64,000 bases of DNA from an uncultured Bacteroidales bacterium (GTDB lineage: Bacteria > Bacteroidota > Bacteroidia > Bacteroidales > UBA932): assembly GCA_944323825.1 (NCBI GenBank), contig CALUTY010000005.1:124001-188000 (forward strand). Reading direction: 5' to 3'. This document shows, piece after piece, positions 35,439-43,401 of the stretch (position 1 is the stretch's first letter; every line of letters starts with the position of its first letter). A model generated the notes under the pieces. That model saw nothing but the letters and a program-made list of their open reading frames with translations, was not told where the DNA came from and made no database searches. A program made the position numbers and the translations under genes.

Positions 35439-36557
35439 TCAGATAGACTTGATGTAGCACCTTCTCCTCATGTAGAGCTCATGCTCATAACGGTCCCACA
35501 CATTCACGGCAAGGTTGGTCTCTATCTGAGGGTTTGCAATGGCCCATTTCACTTCATTTTCCTGATATTTGCGGGCCATTATGCAGTGGAAGACGGATGA
35601 CACGCCTGTGTTCTGCCACTTCGGGGCAGCCCCGTTAAGCATCAGGTCTATCGTGTCGAACTTTTTCAGTGCCTTAAGGAAATGGATCCAGCCGAACGGG
35701 AACATCGAGCCCTTTGCCTTCTGCAGCGCCTTGGAAATGCTCGGGAACGAAATCCCGAATGCCGCAATCTCCTTGTTCTCATCAAGGAGAAAACAGCACA
35801 GCCTTTTGTCAAGAAGCCCGATGGTCTGGGCAGCCTCTTCTTCTATCTCCTCATCGGTAAAAGGAACGAAATTATATACACTTTCCGCAAAACTCTCATT
35901 GTAGATGCGGAAAAACTCCCTCACAAGTGCCTTGTCGTGCTTCAGACTGTCTATGTCGCCCACAGTGAGACTATATCTTTCCTGGAGCCTCTCTGCAATC
36001 GCCGCCATCTTCGGCGGGACACCCTGGTCGGCCTTCATCTTGTACTGGAGCCAATCGCATTCCTTGACATAGCCGAGAGCGGTGACAAGGTCATTGTAAT
36101 ACGGATAATTGTAGATGCAGTTGAACGGAGCCAGATTCTCGAAGCCTTCCACAAGCATTCCCTGCTTTCCGAGGGTATTGTAATAGAGAGGGCCGTGTAT
36201 CTCATTCATTCCCTGAGCCTTCGCCCATTTTTCCGCAGTGTCGAGCAGCAGCCTTGCGACCTCGATGTCGTTGATTGTATCAAACCATCCGAAGCGGGCC
36301 CTCTTTGTCCCGTACCTCTCATTGTACCTCGGATTTATCATGCCGCATATCCTTCCCACCACCTTCTTCCCGTCCATCGCAAGCCACATCACCCGAGTGC
36401 AATATTTCAGGGAAGCCACCTTTGTCAATGACTTCCTCTGGTCTGAATGGAGTGCAGGCACATATTGCGGACAATCCTTGTAAAGCTTGTCCGGAAATGA
36501 AATGAACCTGTTCAGGTCCTTCTTTGTCTTGACTTCAACAATCCTGTAATCAGCCAT
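35439..36557 (-). CDS. GNAT-superfamily-like protein
   Basis: 372 residues, no signal peptide. It resembles the large GNAT-like proteins common in Bacteroidota (YghO-like): an N-terminal half with GKKVVGRICGMINPRYN (about 64-80) and DTAEKWAKAQGMNEIHGPLYYN, and a C-terminal half with ENKEIAAFGISFPSISKALQ. The last segment (NPQIETNLAVNVWDRYEHEL) matches the end of GNAT folds. Substrate is unknown. The gene has its own promoter-like box at 36621 and is followed by prfA after 12 bases. Assignment to the superfamily is fairly sure, but activity has not been shown for this group to my knowledge. Confidence 0.65.
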   Translation of the reverse strand: MADYRIVEVKTKKDLNRFISFPDKLYKDCPQYVPALHSDQRKSLTKVASLKYCTRVMWLAMDGKKVVGRICGMINPRYNERYGTKRARFGWFDTINDIEVARLLLDTAEKWAKAQGMNEIHGPLYYNTLGKQGMLVEGFENLAPFNCIYNYPYYNDLVTALGYVKECDWLQYKMKADQGVPPKMAAIAERLQERYSLTVGDIDSLKHDKALVREFFRIYNESFAESVYNFVPFTDEEIEEEAAQTIGLLDKRLCCFLLDENKEIAAFGISFPSISKALQKAKGSMFPFGWIHFLKALKKFDTIDLMLNGAAPKWQNTGVSSVFHCIMARKYQENEVKWAIANPQIETNLAVNVWDRYEHELYMRRRCYIKSI

Positions 36558-36620
36558 TGTCCAATGAATTAAATTAATGCCAACCCGTCGGGTCCGTCAT
36601 GCCCGGCTCCAGGCAAAATG

Positions 36621-36628
36621 CAAAAATA
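36621..36628 (-). promoter_or_regulatory. Candidate -7 box for the GNAT-prfA-queuosine run
   Basis: Minus-strand TATTTTTG matches TAnnTTTG in the 83-base gap after tcdA; leader about 55-60 bases. Confidence 0.55.
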
Positions 36629-36640
36629 CGAAAAAACCGC

Positions 36641-37429
36641 TCAATCAATGAATTTTTCTTCACTTTCATCGGAGCCTGCTGCTTCATGTCCAGGCGCAGA
36701 AGATACGGACGGGCTCCCGAGCAGATGGGTTATGGCAGCCTGGGCACAGATGCATCCGAAGACTGCCGGCATATAGGAAACCGTGCCCACAGTCGACTTC
36801 TTGTTCCTTCCGTCACATTCCACTATCGCGGACTTCACGGGAAGCTCTTCCGAAAACACCACCTTGAAACCCTTTCTGATGCCCATCCTCCTCAGACGCT
36901 TGCGTACCACGAAAGCGAGAGGACAGTTGAATGACTTGGATATATCTGTGAGGCGTACCTTGGTCGCATCGAACTTCGCCCCCGCCCCCATCGATGACAC
37001 AAGGGGAATATGGCTGTCCATGCAGTACTTGATCAGGGCCATCTTCGGCGACAGGGTGTCGATGGCATCCACAAGGAAATCAATTCTGTGCCCGGAGAGG
37101 ACAGACGCCACCGTGTCCACATCCAGATATTCCTTTATGACGGTGAGGTCAAGCTCCGGATTGATGTCCAGAAGCCTTTCCCTGAGCACATCGCATTTCG
37201 GCCTCCCTATGGTCGAATCGAGGGCGAGAATCTGCCTGTTCTTGTTCGTGACCGACACTTCGTCGCTGTCCAGTATGAGCAGGTGCCCGGCTCCGGCCCT
37301 CACAATCATCTCCGCCGCATATCCGCCGACGCCTCCGACTCCTATCACAGCGACATGGGCCTCTTCCAGCCGTTTCAGCCCGTCCTCCCCGGCCATCATC
37401 CGGGTCCGTTCCTTCCAGTCTTCCGTCAT
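36641..37429 (-). CDS. tcdA: tRNA threonylcarbamoyladenosine dehydratase
   Basis: 262 residues from the ATG at 37429; a GTG at 37435 overlaps the mazG stop and is the alternative. E1-like ThiF fold: nucleotide motif GVGGVGGYAAEMIVRAG (about 30-46), DSDEVSVTNKNRQ and VDAIDTLSPKMALI. The C-terminal part has RKRLRRMGIRKGF, typical of TcdA/CsdL rather than ThiF or MoeB. It cyclises t6A at position 37 of tRNA to ct6A. The gene is coupled to mazG. Confidence 0.9.
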   Translation of the reverse strand: MTEDWKERTRMMAGEDGLKRLEEAHVAVIGVGGVGGYAAEMIVRAGAGHLLILDSDEVSVTNKNRQILALDSTIGRPKCDVLRERLLDINPELDLTVIKEYLDVDTVASVLSGHRIDFLVDAIDTLSPKMALIKYCMDSHIPLVSSMGAGAKFDATKVRLTDISKSFNCPLAFVVRKRLRRMGIRKGFKVVFSEELPVKSAIVECDGRNKKSTVGTVSYMPAVFGCICAQAAITHLLGSPSVSSAPGHEAAGSDESEEKFID

Positions 37430-37431
37430 TC

Positions 37432-38253
37432 TCACTCCTTTTCTTTGGCCTTGGCCTCATCCCAGAGCTCATCCATCTCCGCGAGAGTCATGTCCTTCAG
37501 ACTGCGCCCCTGCCGTATCGTATGTTCTTCGAGATAGGTGAAGCGTCTTTTGAACTTGGCGCATGTGCGCTCAAGGGCAGTGTCAGGGTTAAGACCGTAG
37601 AGTCTGGCGGCATTCACCACGGCGAAAAGATAGTCGCCCAGTTCGTTTTCCGCCCTGTCATAAGCGGCCTTGCGTGACTCCCCGTCCTGAGCCTTCTCCA
37701 TCGCGTCAAGCTCGGCCTGATATTCGCCAAGCTCCTCCTTGACCTTGTCCCACACCTGCGACTTCTCTTCCCAGTCAAAGCCGACACCCCTGGCCTTGTC
37801 CTGCATCCTGTATGCCTTCAGAAGCGGCGGCAGAGTGTCCGGCACCCCGGAAAGCACCCTCTTGTTCCCGTCCTTCTCCTTCATCTTCAGCATCTCCCAG
37901 TTCTTCACCACCTCGGCGGAATCAGCCACCTCAGCCGACGAGAACACATGCGGATGACGGTATATCAACTTGTCACACAGGAAATTGATGACATCAACGA
38001 TATCGTATGTCCCATTCTCCTCCCCTATCTTCGCATAGAAGAGCACATGCAGGAGCACATCCCCGAGCTCTTTGGAAATGTTATGGTCATCCCCTTTAAG
38101 TATGGCATCGCTCAGCTCATACACTTCCTCGATGGTCTGCGGACGCAGCGATTCCGTAGTCTGCTCCCTGTCCCAGGGGCATTTTACACGCAGTTCGTCC
38201 AGAATGTCAAGTATCCTTCCGAAGGCGGCGAGCTTCTCTTCCCTTGATTTCAT
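37432..38253 (-). CDS. mazG: MazG nucleoside triphosphate pyrophosphohydrolase
   Basis: 273 residues, close to E. coli MazG (263). Two MazG domains: the first with KCPWDREQTTESLRPQTIEE (about 19-38) and ELGDVLLHVLFYAKIG, where the Glu and Asp residues bind magnesium, and the second with RGVGFDWEEKSQVWDKVKEE and ENELGDYLFAVVNAARL. It hydrolyses all canonical NTPs to NMP and pyrophosphate, cleaning the pool. First gene of a two-gene transcript with tcdA from a perfect consensus promoter. Confidence 0.94.
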   Translation of the reverse strand: MKSREEKLAAFGRILDILDELRVKCPWDREQTTESLRPQTIEEVYELSDAILKGDDHNISKELGDVLLHVLFYAKIGEENGTYDIVDVINFLCDKLIYRHPHVFSSAEVADSAEVVKNWEMLKMKEKDGNKRVLSGVPDTLPPLLKAYRMQDKARGVGFDWEEKSQVWDKVKEELGEYQAELDAMEKAQDGESRKAAYDRAENELGDYLFAVVNAARLYGLNPDTALERTCAKFKRRFTYLEEHTIRQGRSLKDMTLAEMDELWDEAKAKEKE

Positions 38254-38275
38254 CTTCTCATGATTTTATGCCCCG

Positions 38276-38306
38276 CAAAGTTACAATATTAACACAATCC
38301 TTCAAA
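38276..38306 (-). promoter_or_regulatory. Full Bacteroidota-type promoter for mazG-tcdA
   Basis: Minus-strand TTTG (38306-38303), exactly 19 bases, then TAACTTTG (38283-38276). Predicted start near 38269, leader about 16 bases. The rest of the 272-base gap to the CoA-transferase gene shows no other feature apart from that gene's promoter. Confidence 0.85.
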
Positions 38307-38443
38307 TTCTTTTGTCCACGGCCGTTTCCATACCAGGCACATCACCATGCGCCTTTTCAATGCACCGCAGCAAATAAAGGAAGGCAGACTGACGCATTTT
38401 GCAGACAACTGTAAATAATTTTCAACAGGAAAAGGCTAAAAAG

Positions 38444-38474
38444 TTTCGGATTCAAACAACAAATGCTATATTTG
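38444..38474 (+). promoter_or_regulatory. Promoter of the acyl-CoA transferase gene
   Basis: TTTC (38444-38447), 19 bases, then TATATTTG (38467-38474). Predicted start near 38481. This also rules against any start codon far upstream. Confidence 0.7.
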
Positions 38475-38525
38475 GCGAATCATTTCAAGAATTACACAGG
38501 ACAAATCGCATAATTGAAACAAAGA

Positions 38526-39827
38526 ATGAAAAAGGAAATCCGTTTCGTTTCGGCAGATGAGGCCGTAAGTGTCGTAAAATCAGGCGACCATATACACCTG
38601 AGCAGCGTGGCCAGTGCACCGGGGATATTGATTGACGCCCTGTGCAGAAGGGGCGAAAGCGGGGAGCTGAAGAATGTGAAGATACATCACCTGCATACCG
38701 AAGGGGATGCACCGTACACGGACCCGAAATTTGACGGAGTATTCTTCCACCAGGCATTCTTTGTGGGAGCGAATGTGCGCAAGAGCGTCCAGAGCGGGTA
38801 TTCGGACTACATCCCGGTGCTCCTGAGCGAAACCCAGAAGCTTTACCGCTGCGGGGCACTCCCATGCGATGTGGCGATGATACAGGTATGCCCGCCGGAC
38901 AGGCACGGCTTCGTTTCGCTCGGTACATCAGTAGATGCGACGCTTGCCGCCATAGAATGCGCCAGAACGGTAATCGCAGTGGTCAACCCCAATGTGCCGA
39001 GAGCCTGGGGACAGGCCATGATCCCGCTCGACATGATAGACATCTTCGTGGAAGACGACACTCCTCTGAAAGAAGCCCATTTCAGCAAGCCTGACGAAGT
39101 CGAGACTGCCATCGGAAAGCACTGCGCGGAACTCATAGAAGACGGTGCCTGCCTCCAGATGGGCATAGGAGCCATCCCGAATGCGGTTCTGGCCCAGCTC
39201 GGAGGGCACAAAGACCTCGGGATACATACCGAAATGTTTGCGGACGGAGTCCTCTCCCTTGTAGAAAAAGGAGTCATCAACGGCTCGAACAAAGGAATAG
39301 ACAAGGGCAAGATGGTATCCACCTTCCTTATGGGTTCAAAGGAATGTTATGACTTCATTGACGATAATCCGATGGTGTCCATGATGGATGTGGGATATAC
39401 CAATGACCCGTACACAATAGCGAAGAATCCGAAGACAACGGCGATAAATTCAGCCCTGCAGGTGGATCTGACCGGACAGGTGTGCGCCGACTCGCTCGGG
39501 ACAAAATTCTACTCCGGGACAGGGGGCCAGGTGGATTTCGTGTACGGAGCCTCCCTGTCACAAGGCGGAAAGGCCATAATAGCCATGCCTTCATGTACAA
39601 AACGGGGCGAAAGCAAGATTGCCCCTACCCTTCTCCAGGGTGCAGGCGTGGTCACATCAAGAGCACACATACACTGGTTCGTGACGGAATACGGGGCAGT
39701 AGACCTCTATGGCAAGTCCCTGCAGGAGAGGGCAAAGCTCGTCATAAGCGTGGCTCATCCGGAGCACAGGGAAATGCTTGACAGGGCCGCCTTCGAACGG
39801 TTCGGACCGCACTACTACCATTTCTAA
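38526..39827 (+). CDS. Acetyl-CoA hydrolase/transferase family protein (4-hydroxybutyrate or acetate CoA-transferase type)
   Basis: 433 residues from the ATG at 38526; a TTG four codons upstream is open. Both halves of the CoA-transferase fold are present: DHIHLSSVASAPGILIDAL near the N-terminus and, in the C-terminal half, DLGIHTEMFADGVLSLVEKG, whose Glu is the expected acyl-accepting residue, then YSGTGGQVDFVYGA. Family members move CoA between acetate and butyrate, propionate, succinate or 4-hydroxybutyrate. With ackA-ptb-buk 10 kb away it suggests interconversion of short-chain acids, though the substrate is not readable. It is monocistronic and convergent with ybaK. Confidence 0.88.
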   Translation: MKKEIRFVSADEAVSVVKSGDHIHLSSVASAPGILIDALCRRGESGELKNVKIHHLHTEGDAPYTDPKFDGVFFHQAFFVGANVRKSVQSGYSDYIPVLLSETQKLYRCGALPCDVAMIQVCPPDRHGFVSLGTSVDATLAAIECARTVIAVVNPNVPRAWGQAMIPLDMIDIFVEDDTPLKEAHFSKPDEVETAIGKHCAELIEDGACLQMGIGAIPNAVLAQLGGHKDLGIHTEMFADGVLSLVEKGVINGSNKGIDKGKMVSTFLMGSKECYDFIDDNPMVSMMDVGYTNDPYTIAKNPKTTAINSALQVDLTGQVCADSLGTKFYSGTGGQVDFVYGASLSQGGKAIIAMPSCTKRGESKIAPTLLQGAGVVTSRAHIHWFVTEYGAVDLYGKSLQERAKLVISVAHPEHREMLDRAAFERFGPHYYHF

Positions 39828-39836
39828 AATCGGGAT

Positions 39837-40334
39837 CTATGCATGGTCTTTCTTTGTCAGGTCAGCGACCTGCGCTCCGACATATCCTATGATGTCGGCC
39901 GGGGCGATCTTGAACTGGAGACCACGGACACCGGCACTGACATAAATATACGGAAAATCAAGGGCAGTGGAATGGAAATAGGTCGGAAACGGCTTCTTCA
40001 TGCCCACAGGAGAGCAGCCGCCCCGGATGTAGCCGGTGAGAGGAAGCAGTTCCTTCATCGGAATCAGGTCGCACTTCTTGTTGCCCGAAACCTTTGCCGC
40101 AGCCTTCAGGTCCACTTCCGTGTCACCCGGAACCACACACACGAAATGCCCGGTCCTGTCACCCGCCAGGACCAGGGTCTTGAACACCTGTTCTATCGGC
40201 TCACCCAACTGTGATGCTATATGCCCTGCGGCAAGATCATTCTCATCCACCTCATAAGGTATCAGTTCATAGCCTATCCCCGCCTTGTCCAGCAGACGGG
40301 CCGCATTTGTCTTTTCTGTCTTTCCTTTTTTCAT
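39837..40334 (-). CDS. ybaK: Cys-tRNA(Pro)/Cys-tRNA(Cys) deacylase YbaK
   Basis: 165 residues of the YbaK/EbsC fold: LGEPIEQVFKTLVLAGD (about 42-58), VCVVPGDTEVDLKAAAKVSG with the substrate-site Lys, and GGCSPVGMKKPFPTYF. It removes Cys mistakenly attached to tRNA-Pro in trans. Length and start match the family. It follows the DUF4861 gene by 30 bases and ends 9 bases from the convergent CoA-transferase stop. Confidence 0.9.
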   Translation of the reverse strand: MKKGKTEKTNAARLLDKAGIGYELIPYEVDENDLAAGHIASQLGEPIEQVFKTLVLAGDRTGHFVCVVPGDTEVDLKAAAKVSGNKKCDLIPMKELLPLTGYIRGGCSPVGMKKPFPTYFHSTALDFPYIYVSAGVRGLQFKIAPADIIGYVGAQVADLTKKDHA

Positions 40335-40364
40335 CTTATTTTCCCGGCCGGAAGAAATTAAATC

Positions 40365-41228
40365 CTATTTTTCCATATAGGCCTCAAAACGTCTTGCACT
40401 GTTAAGCTCGGCTTCCTTAGTGGATGCAGCGACGATTTCGGTCTTTATCCGTGATGCAGGCTTTGAAATGATACGCACCATGTCATCAGTCTTTTCAGGA
40501 GCATCGAAATCAGACTTGCTGAAAAACATGCCTCCGCCCACAGGACAAGGGTCGGACGAAACATCTGCAGGATGCACACCCCAGACGCAGATGTATTCCT
40601 CGCCGCAGATGACCTTCTCGCCCTCATGCCAGTTCACGCCGGTCAGGAAGCGTACCTTCTTCCCGTTGAGTTCCTCTGCCGTTACAGTCGCATTACGGGT
40701 CTTGGTGGTCACATCCACCCTCACTCTGACATCCACGGTGTCCCCGGCATAAGGCACCCCGTATGAAATCATTTCGGCAAATGCGCCCTTCTTTGTCTCG
40801 CCCACACGGGCCCTGCGGCCTTTTGTAGCCACAAGCTTGACCTCATTGTTCCCGTCCCAGAGGGCTATGCCGCCGAGACCTACGGTGTTCCCCACCTTAT
40901 ATTCATCGCAGCCAAGGCCGTATGCCTCCTGGTCCTCTGCGCTCGGATACCATCTGTATTTTTCAAGCTCCATACCCCGTCCTGTCTTGGAATACACATC
41001 AATGGCGCCGCTGTCATTGAAATATATCCTCAACGCCATGTGGGTATTCTCGACTGCCGGGCCATGATGTCCTACAGTCTTGTACTCATTTCCGGATTCC
41101 GAAAATATCTCTTCGACCTGTACTCCGTCGGACTTCCAGAAAAGGCTCTTTGCCGTCTGGGCATGAAGGGCATTCCCGGAAAGCAGGCATGCTGATGCAA
41201 GTATTATGGAAAACGCTGTCTTCTTCAT
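40365..41228 (-). CDS. Secreted DUF4861-like protein
   Basis: 287 residues with a standard signal peptide (MKKTAFSIILASACLLSG, then NALHAQT). The remainder is beta-rich: GPAVENTHMALRIYFNDSG, IDVYSKTGRGMELEKYRW, NTVGLGGIALWDG and a final KTEIVAASTKEAEL. It resembles DUF4861, a family seen in polysaccharide and uronate utilisation loci of Bacteroidota, with no proven activity. Here it lies away from uxaBC and from any SusCD pair. A -7 box (41239) lies only about 10 bases before the ATG, implying a very short leader. Family match from memory, moderate certainty. Confidence 0.65.
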   Translation of the reverse strand: MKKTAFSIILASACLLSGNALHAQTAKSLFWKSDGVQVEEIFSESGNEYKTVGHHGPAVENTHMALRIYFNDSGAIDVYSKTGRGMELEKYRWYPSAEDQEAYGLGCDEYKVGNTVGLGGIALWDGNNEVKLVATKGRRARVGETKKGAFAEMISYGVPYAGDTVDVRVRVDVTTKTRNATVTAEELNGKKVRFLTGVNWHEGEKVICGEEYICVWGVHPADVSSDPCPVGGGMFFSKSDFDAPEKTDDMVRIISKPASRIKTEIVAASTKEAELNSARRFEAYMEK

Positions 41229-41238
41229 AGAACTGTAC

Positions 41239-41246
41239 CAAAATTA
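41239..41246 (-). promoter_or_regulatory. Candidate -7 box for the DUF4861-like gene
   Basis: Minus-strand TAATTTTG matches TAnnTTTG, 11 bases before the ATG; transcript would be nearly leaderless. Confidence 0.4.
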
Positions 41247-41354
41247 CACTTATCCACAAAAGCCTCCAGAACTGTCATCCGACTGAAAACCACGACTTTG
41301 ACATCCACCGGAATGACACATGGGGTATTTTCACGAACAATCAATAAACATTCA

Positions 41355-41906
41355 TCAAATCTCCGAAGGATTCTTCTTCTCAAAGAATGAAAAATGGACA
41401 TTGCCGTATTTTTTCTCTTTCACGAAGTCCTTATGGTCTGCAAAGGAATGTCCGGAAGGATGTTCCAGGATAAAATAGCCCCCGGGATAAAGCATGTCCG
41501 AAGAAAGCACCCTGTCAGGCAGGGTATCAAGCCCATCCAGGGCATACGGAGGGTCAGCAAATACGATGTCAAAGCTCTTGCGGCAGATCTGGATGAAATC
41601 GAAGACATTGTGCCTGACCACCGTCACATTGCCCAAACCGAGACTTGCCGCCTGAGACTTTATGAAGGCCGCATTCTGCGGAGCCATCTCCACACAATAG
41701 ACTTCCCTTACCCCTCTGGAAGCGAATTCGAACGACACAGCCCCGGTGCCCCCGAAAAGGTCCAGGACAGCAAGCCCTTCCATTTCATATTCATTGCTGA
41801 GCACATTGAAAAGACCTTCCCGGGCAAAATCCGTTGTAGGCCTTGCCTTGTAGCCTGCGGGCGGACTGACCGTCTTGCCCTTGAGTATGCCCCCTATTAT
41901 CCTCAT
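41355..41906 (-). CDS. rsmD: 16S rRNA (guanine(966)-N(2))-methyltransferase
   Basis: 183 residues. Start MRIIGGILKGKTVSPPAG is characteristic, followed by RPTTDFAREGLFNVL, the SAM-binding VLDLFGGTGAVSFEFASRG and the catalytic VFADPPYALDG. It methylates G966 of 16S rRNA during 30S assembly. In many Bacteroidota it follows a DUF3822 gene, as here with a 5-base gap. Confidence 0.94.
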   Translation of the reverse strand: MRIIGGILKGKTVSPPAGYKARPTTDFAREGLFNVLSNEYEMEGLAVLDLFGGTGAVSFEFASRGVREVYCVEMAPQNAAFIKSQAASLGLGNVTVVRHNVFDFIQICRKSFDIVFADPPYALDGLDTLPDRVLSSDMLYPGGYFILEHPSGHSFADHKDFVKEKKYGNVHFSFFEKKNPSEI

Positions 41907-41911
41907 GCGTT

Positions 41912-42589
41912 TCAGATTTGTTCCACAGCCTTGAAATACCTGTACAGGGACATTTCCTGGGCAGGGTCGAGCGGCGCCCGGAAATATACAGTCGAAATCT
42001 CCGGGTTGAGCTGAAGCTTCTTCATCACGAGAAAGATGAAATACTCGGCGGTAGTGAAGTCCGCTGCCTCAAAGGAATTGCACAGCTGGAGGGTCTTCCC
42101 TTGCGAAACTACGAGATAAAGCCTTCCGTCAGCATACGAGGCGACTATCCTGTTGTATTCGGGGATGTCCTCCGCCGCCATGAGCATCGCATAAAACTCC
42201 GGCAGTACCCTCGCCTTGTAGCCGTCGGCACGGAGCACCGTTTCTGAAACCACAGCGGAAAGCCTCTCCCCTATCGAACGGGAAAAGACCATCACGCCGC
42301 CAACGGACGGCACATCCACATATTCCACCATATCCCCCTCATCCAGACTGACGACTTCGGAAAGGATGGACCTTGCCGCTGAAGGGTCAAAGAAATGCGA
42401 CGGGACAAGCGTACACTTCGGGGTGAAGAGGAATATCTCCACTTCGTCATATCTAGACTGGAACTCCGGTGCAGTGAAGATGCGGTCGGGACTCAGCCAA
42501 CCGGAAGCCCTTGTCTTCCCTTCAGTCCTTATTCTAAAAGAATATCCACCCAAGCTCACTTGAATGGATATCCCTCTTTTATATGTCAT
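41912..42589 (-). CDS. DUF3822 protein
   Basis: 225 residues from the ATG at 42589 (MTYKRGISIQVSLGGYSF). Two earlier ATGs (42628, 42646) would overlap the upstream gene by 20 and 38 bases and are less likely. The protein has an actin/ASKHA-like pattern of strands without catalytic motifs: FRIRTEGKTRASGW, YADGRLYLVVSQGKTLQLCN and YRYFKAVEQI at the end. DUF3822 is known as a conserved Bacteroidota family beside rsmD, with no function established. The conserved linkage suggests a link to rRNA modification or division, but this is inference. Confidence 0.75.
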   Translation of the reverse strand: MTYKRGISIQVSLGGYSFRIRTEGKTRASGWLSPDRIFTAPEFQSRYDEVEIFLFTPKCTLVPSHFFDPSAARSILSEVVSLDEGDMVEYVDVPSVGGVMVFSRSIGERLSAVVSETVLRADGYKARVLPEFYAMLMAAEDIPEYNRIVASYADGRLYLVVSQGKTLQLCNSFEAADFTTAEYFIFLVMKKLQLNPEISTVYFRAPLDPAQEMSLYRYFKAVEQI

Positions 42590-42608
42590 GCCTTGCGCAG
42601 GACCGGGA

Positions 42609-43301
42609 TTACTCCCAGTTACCTGCATTGTTGTTAGGCGCGTCAATGCTCCCGACCTTCAGACCCGGGTAGCGGCCCGTGTCTTCCCTTTCCGCATTAA
42701 GGTTGATTATAAGCTGCCTGTCCAGACCCCTGAGGAGAGACTTGTAGGTCATGCTTGCCTCGAAGAGAGGCACCTTCACTCCTGAAACCGTCTTGACGGC
42801 CGCAGCCATGTAGACAGAATCACCGCCGCTGAACGGAACTATCGCGAGAGAGTCCACATTGAAATCAGGACGGTCGAGGAACATGGTCTGGCGCACAAGC
42901 GTATCGCGCTCGATCTGGAACACGAGGTTCTTGTCGCCCTTTACATACATTTCATACATCTGCTGTGAAGTGATCCTCGGATTTCTCTTCTTGATGGCCT
43001 TTGTGTGCTCCACTGCCACGGAGTCATCCTGAGAGCCGACCTGCATCACGAGCTTGATCTTGCCGTTGTTGTAGAAATCCTTCAGAGAGTCAAGAGTAGG
43101 AGAAAACCTGCCGTATTCGCTTTTGAAAGCCACCTGCAGGTCGCGGATATCCTTCAGCCTCTGGATGCCCACAGCTTCCCTTGCGGCCTTGGCCTCATTG
43201 AATCTCACAGGCTCCATTACGCTTTGAACAATGGCATACACCATTCCTATAATGATTACAGGAAAGATGAAATAGACTAGAACATTCTTTAAGATTTTCA
43301 T
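42609..43301 (-). CDS. Membrane-anchored conserved hypothetical protein
   Basis: 230 residues with one N-terminal hydrophobic segment (about 6-26) and an otherwise hydrophilic, periplasm-facing domain. The order hydrophobic helix, RLKDIRDLQVAFKSEYGRF, then a globular part with repeated Asp/Ser strands resembles the outline of a pseudopilin, but there is no prepilin cleavage motif. It ends in an Asn-rich tail (SIDAPNNNAGNWE). Homologues seem to sit next to DUF3822 in Bacteroidota. Function unknown. It is the first gene of the run to rsmD, with its own -7 box. Confidence 0.75.
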   Translation of the reverse strand: MKILKNVLVYFIFPVIIIGMVYAIVQSVMEPVRFNEAKAAREAVGIQRLKDIRDLQVAFKSEYGRFSPTLDSLKDFYNNGKIKLVMQVGSQDDSVAVEHTKAIKKRNPRITSQQMYEMYVKGDKNLVFQIERDTLVRQTMFLDRPDFNVDSLAIVPFSGGDSVYMAAAVKTVSGVKVPLFEASMTYKSLLRGLDRQLIINLNAEREDTGRYPGLKVGSIDAPNNNAGNWE

Positions 43302-43339
43302 GTATGATTGCTTTTATTTTATTTCATTCAAATTCCGGA

Positions 43340-43347
43340 CAAAGTTA
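43340..43347 (-). promoter_or_regulatory. Candidate -7 box for the hypothetical-DUF3822-rsmD run
   Basis: Minus-strand TAACTTTG matches TAnnTTTG, 39 bases before the ATG, with ATTG 20 bases further upstream. Confidence 0.6.
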
Positions 43348-43379
43348 AAAATTTGATTTATGATATGCAATATAATTTG

Positions 43380-43387
43380 TAATTTTG
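43380..43387 (+). promoter_or_regulatory. Candidate -7 box for the DHH phosphoesterase gene
   Basis: TAATTTTG matches TAnnTTTG. The predicted start near 43394 lies downstream of the open-frame start at 43360, supporting the ATG at 43402. Confidence 0.6.
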
Positions 43388-43401
43388 CAATCCATTTTTT
43401 T

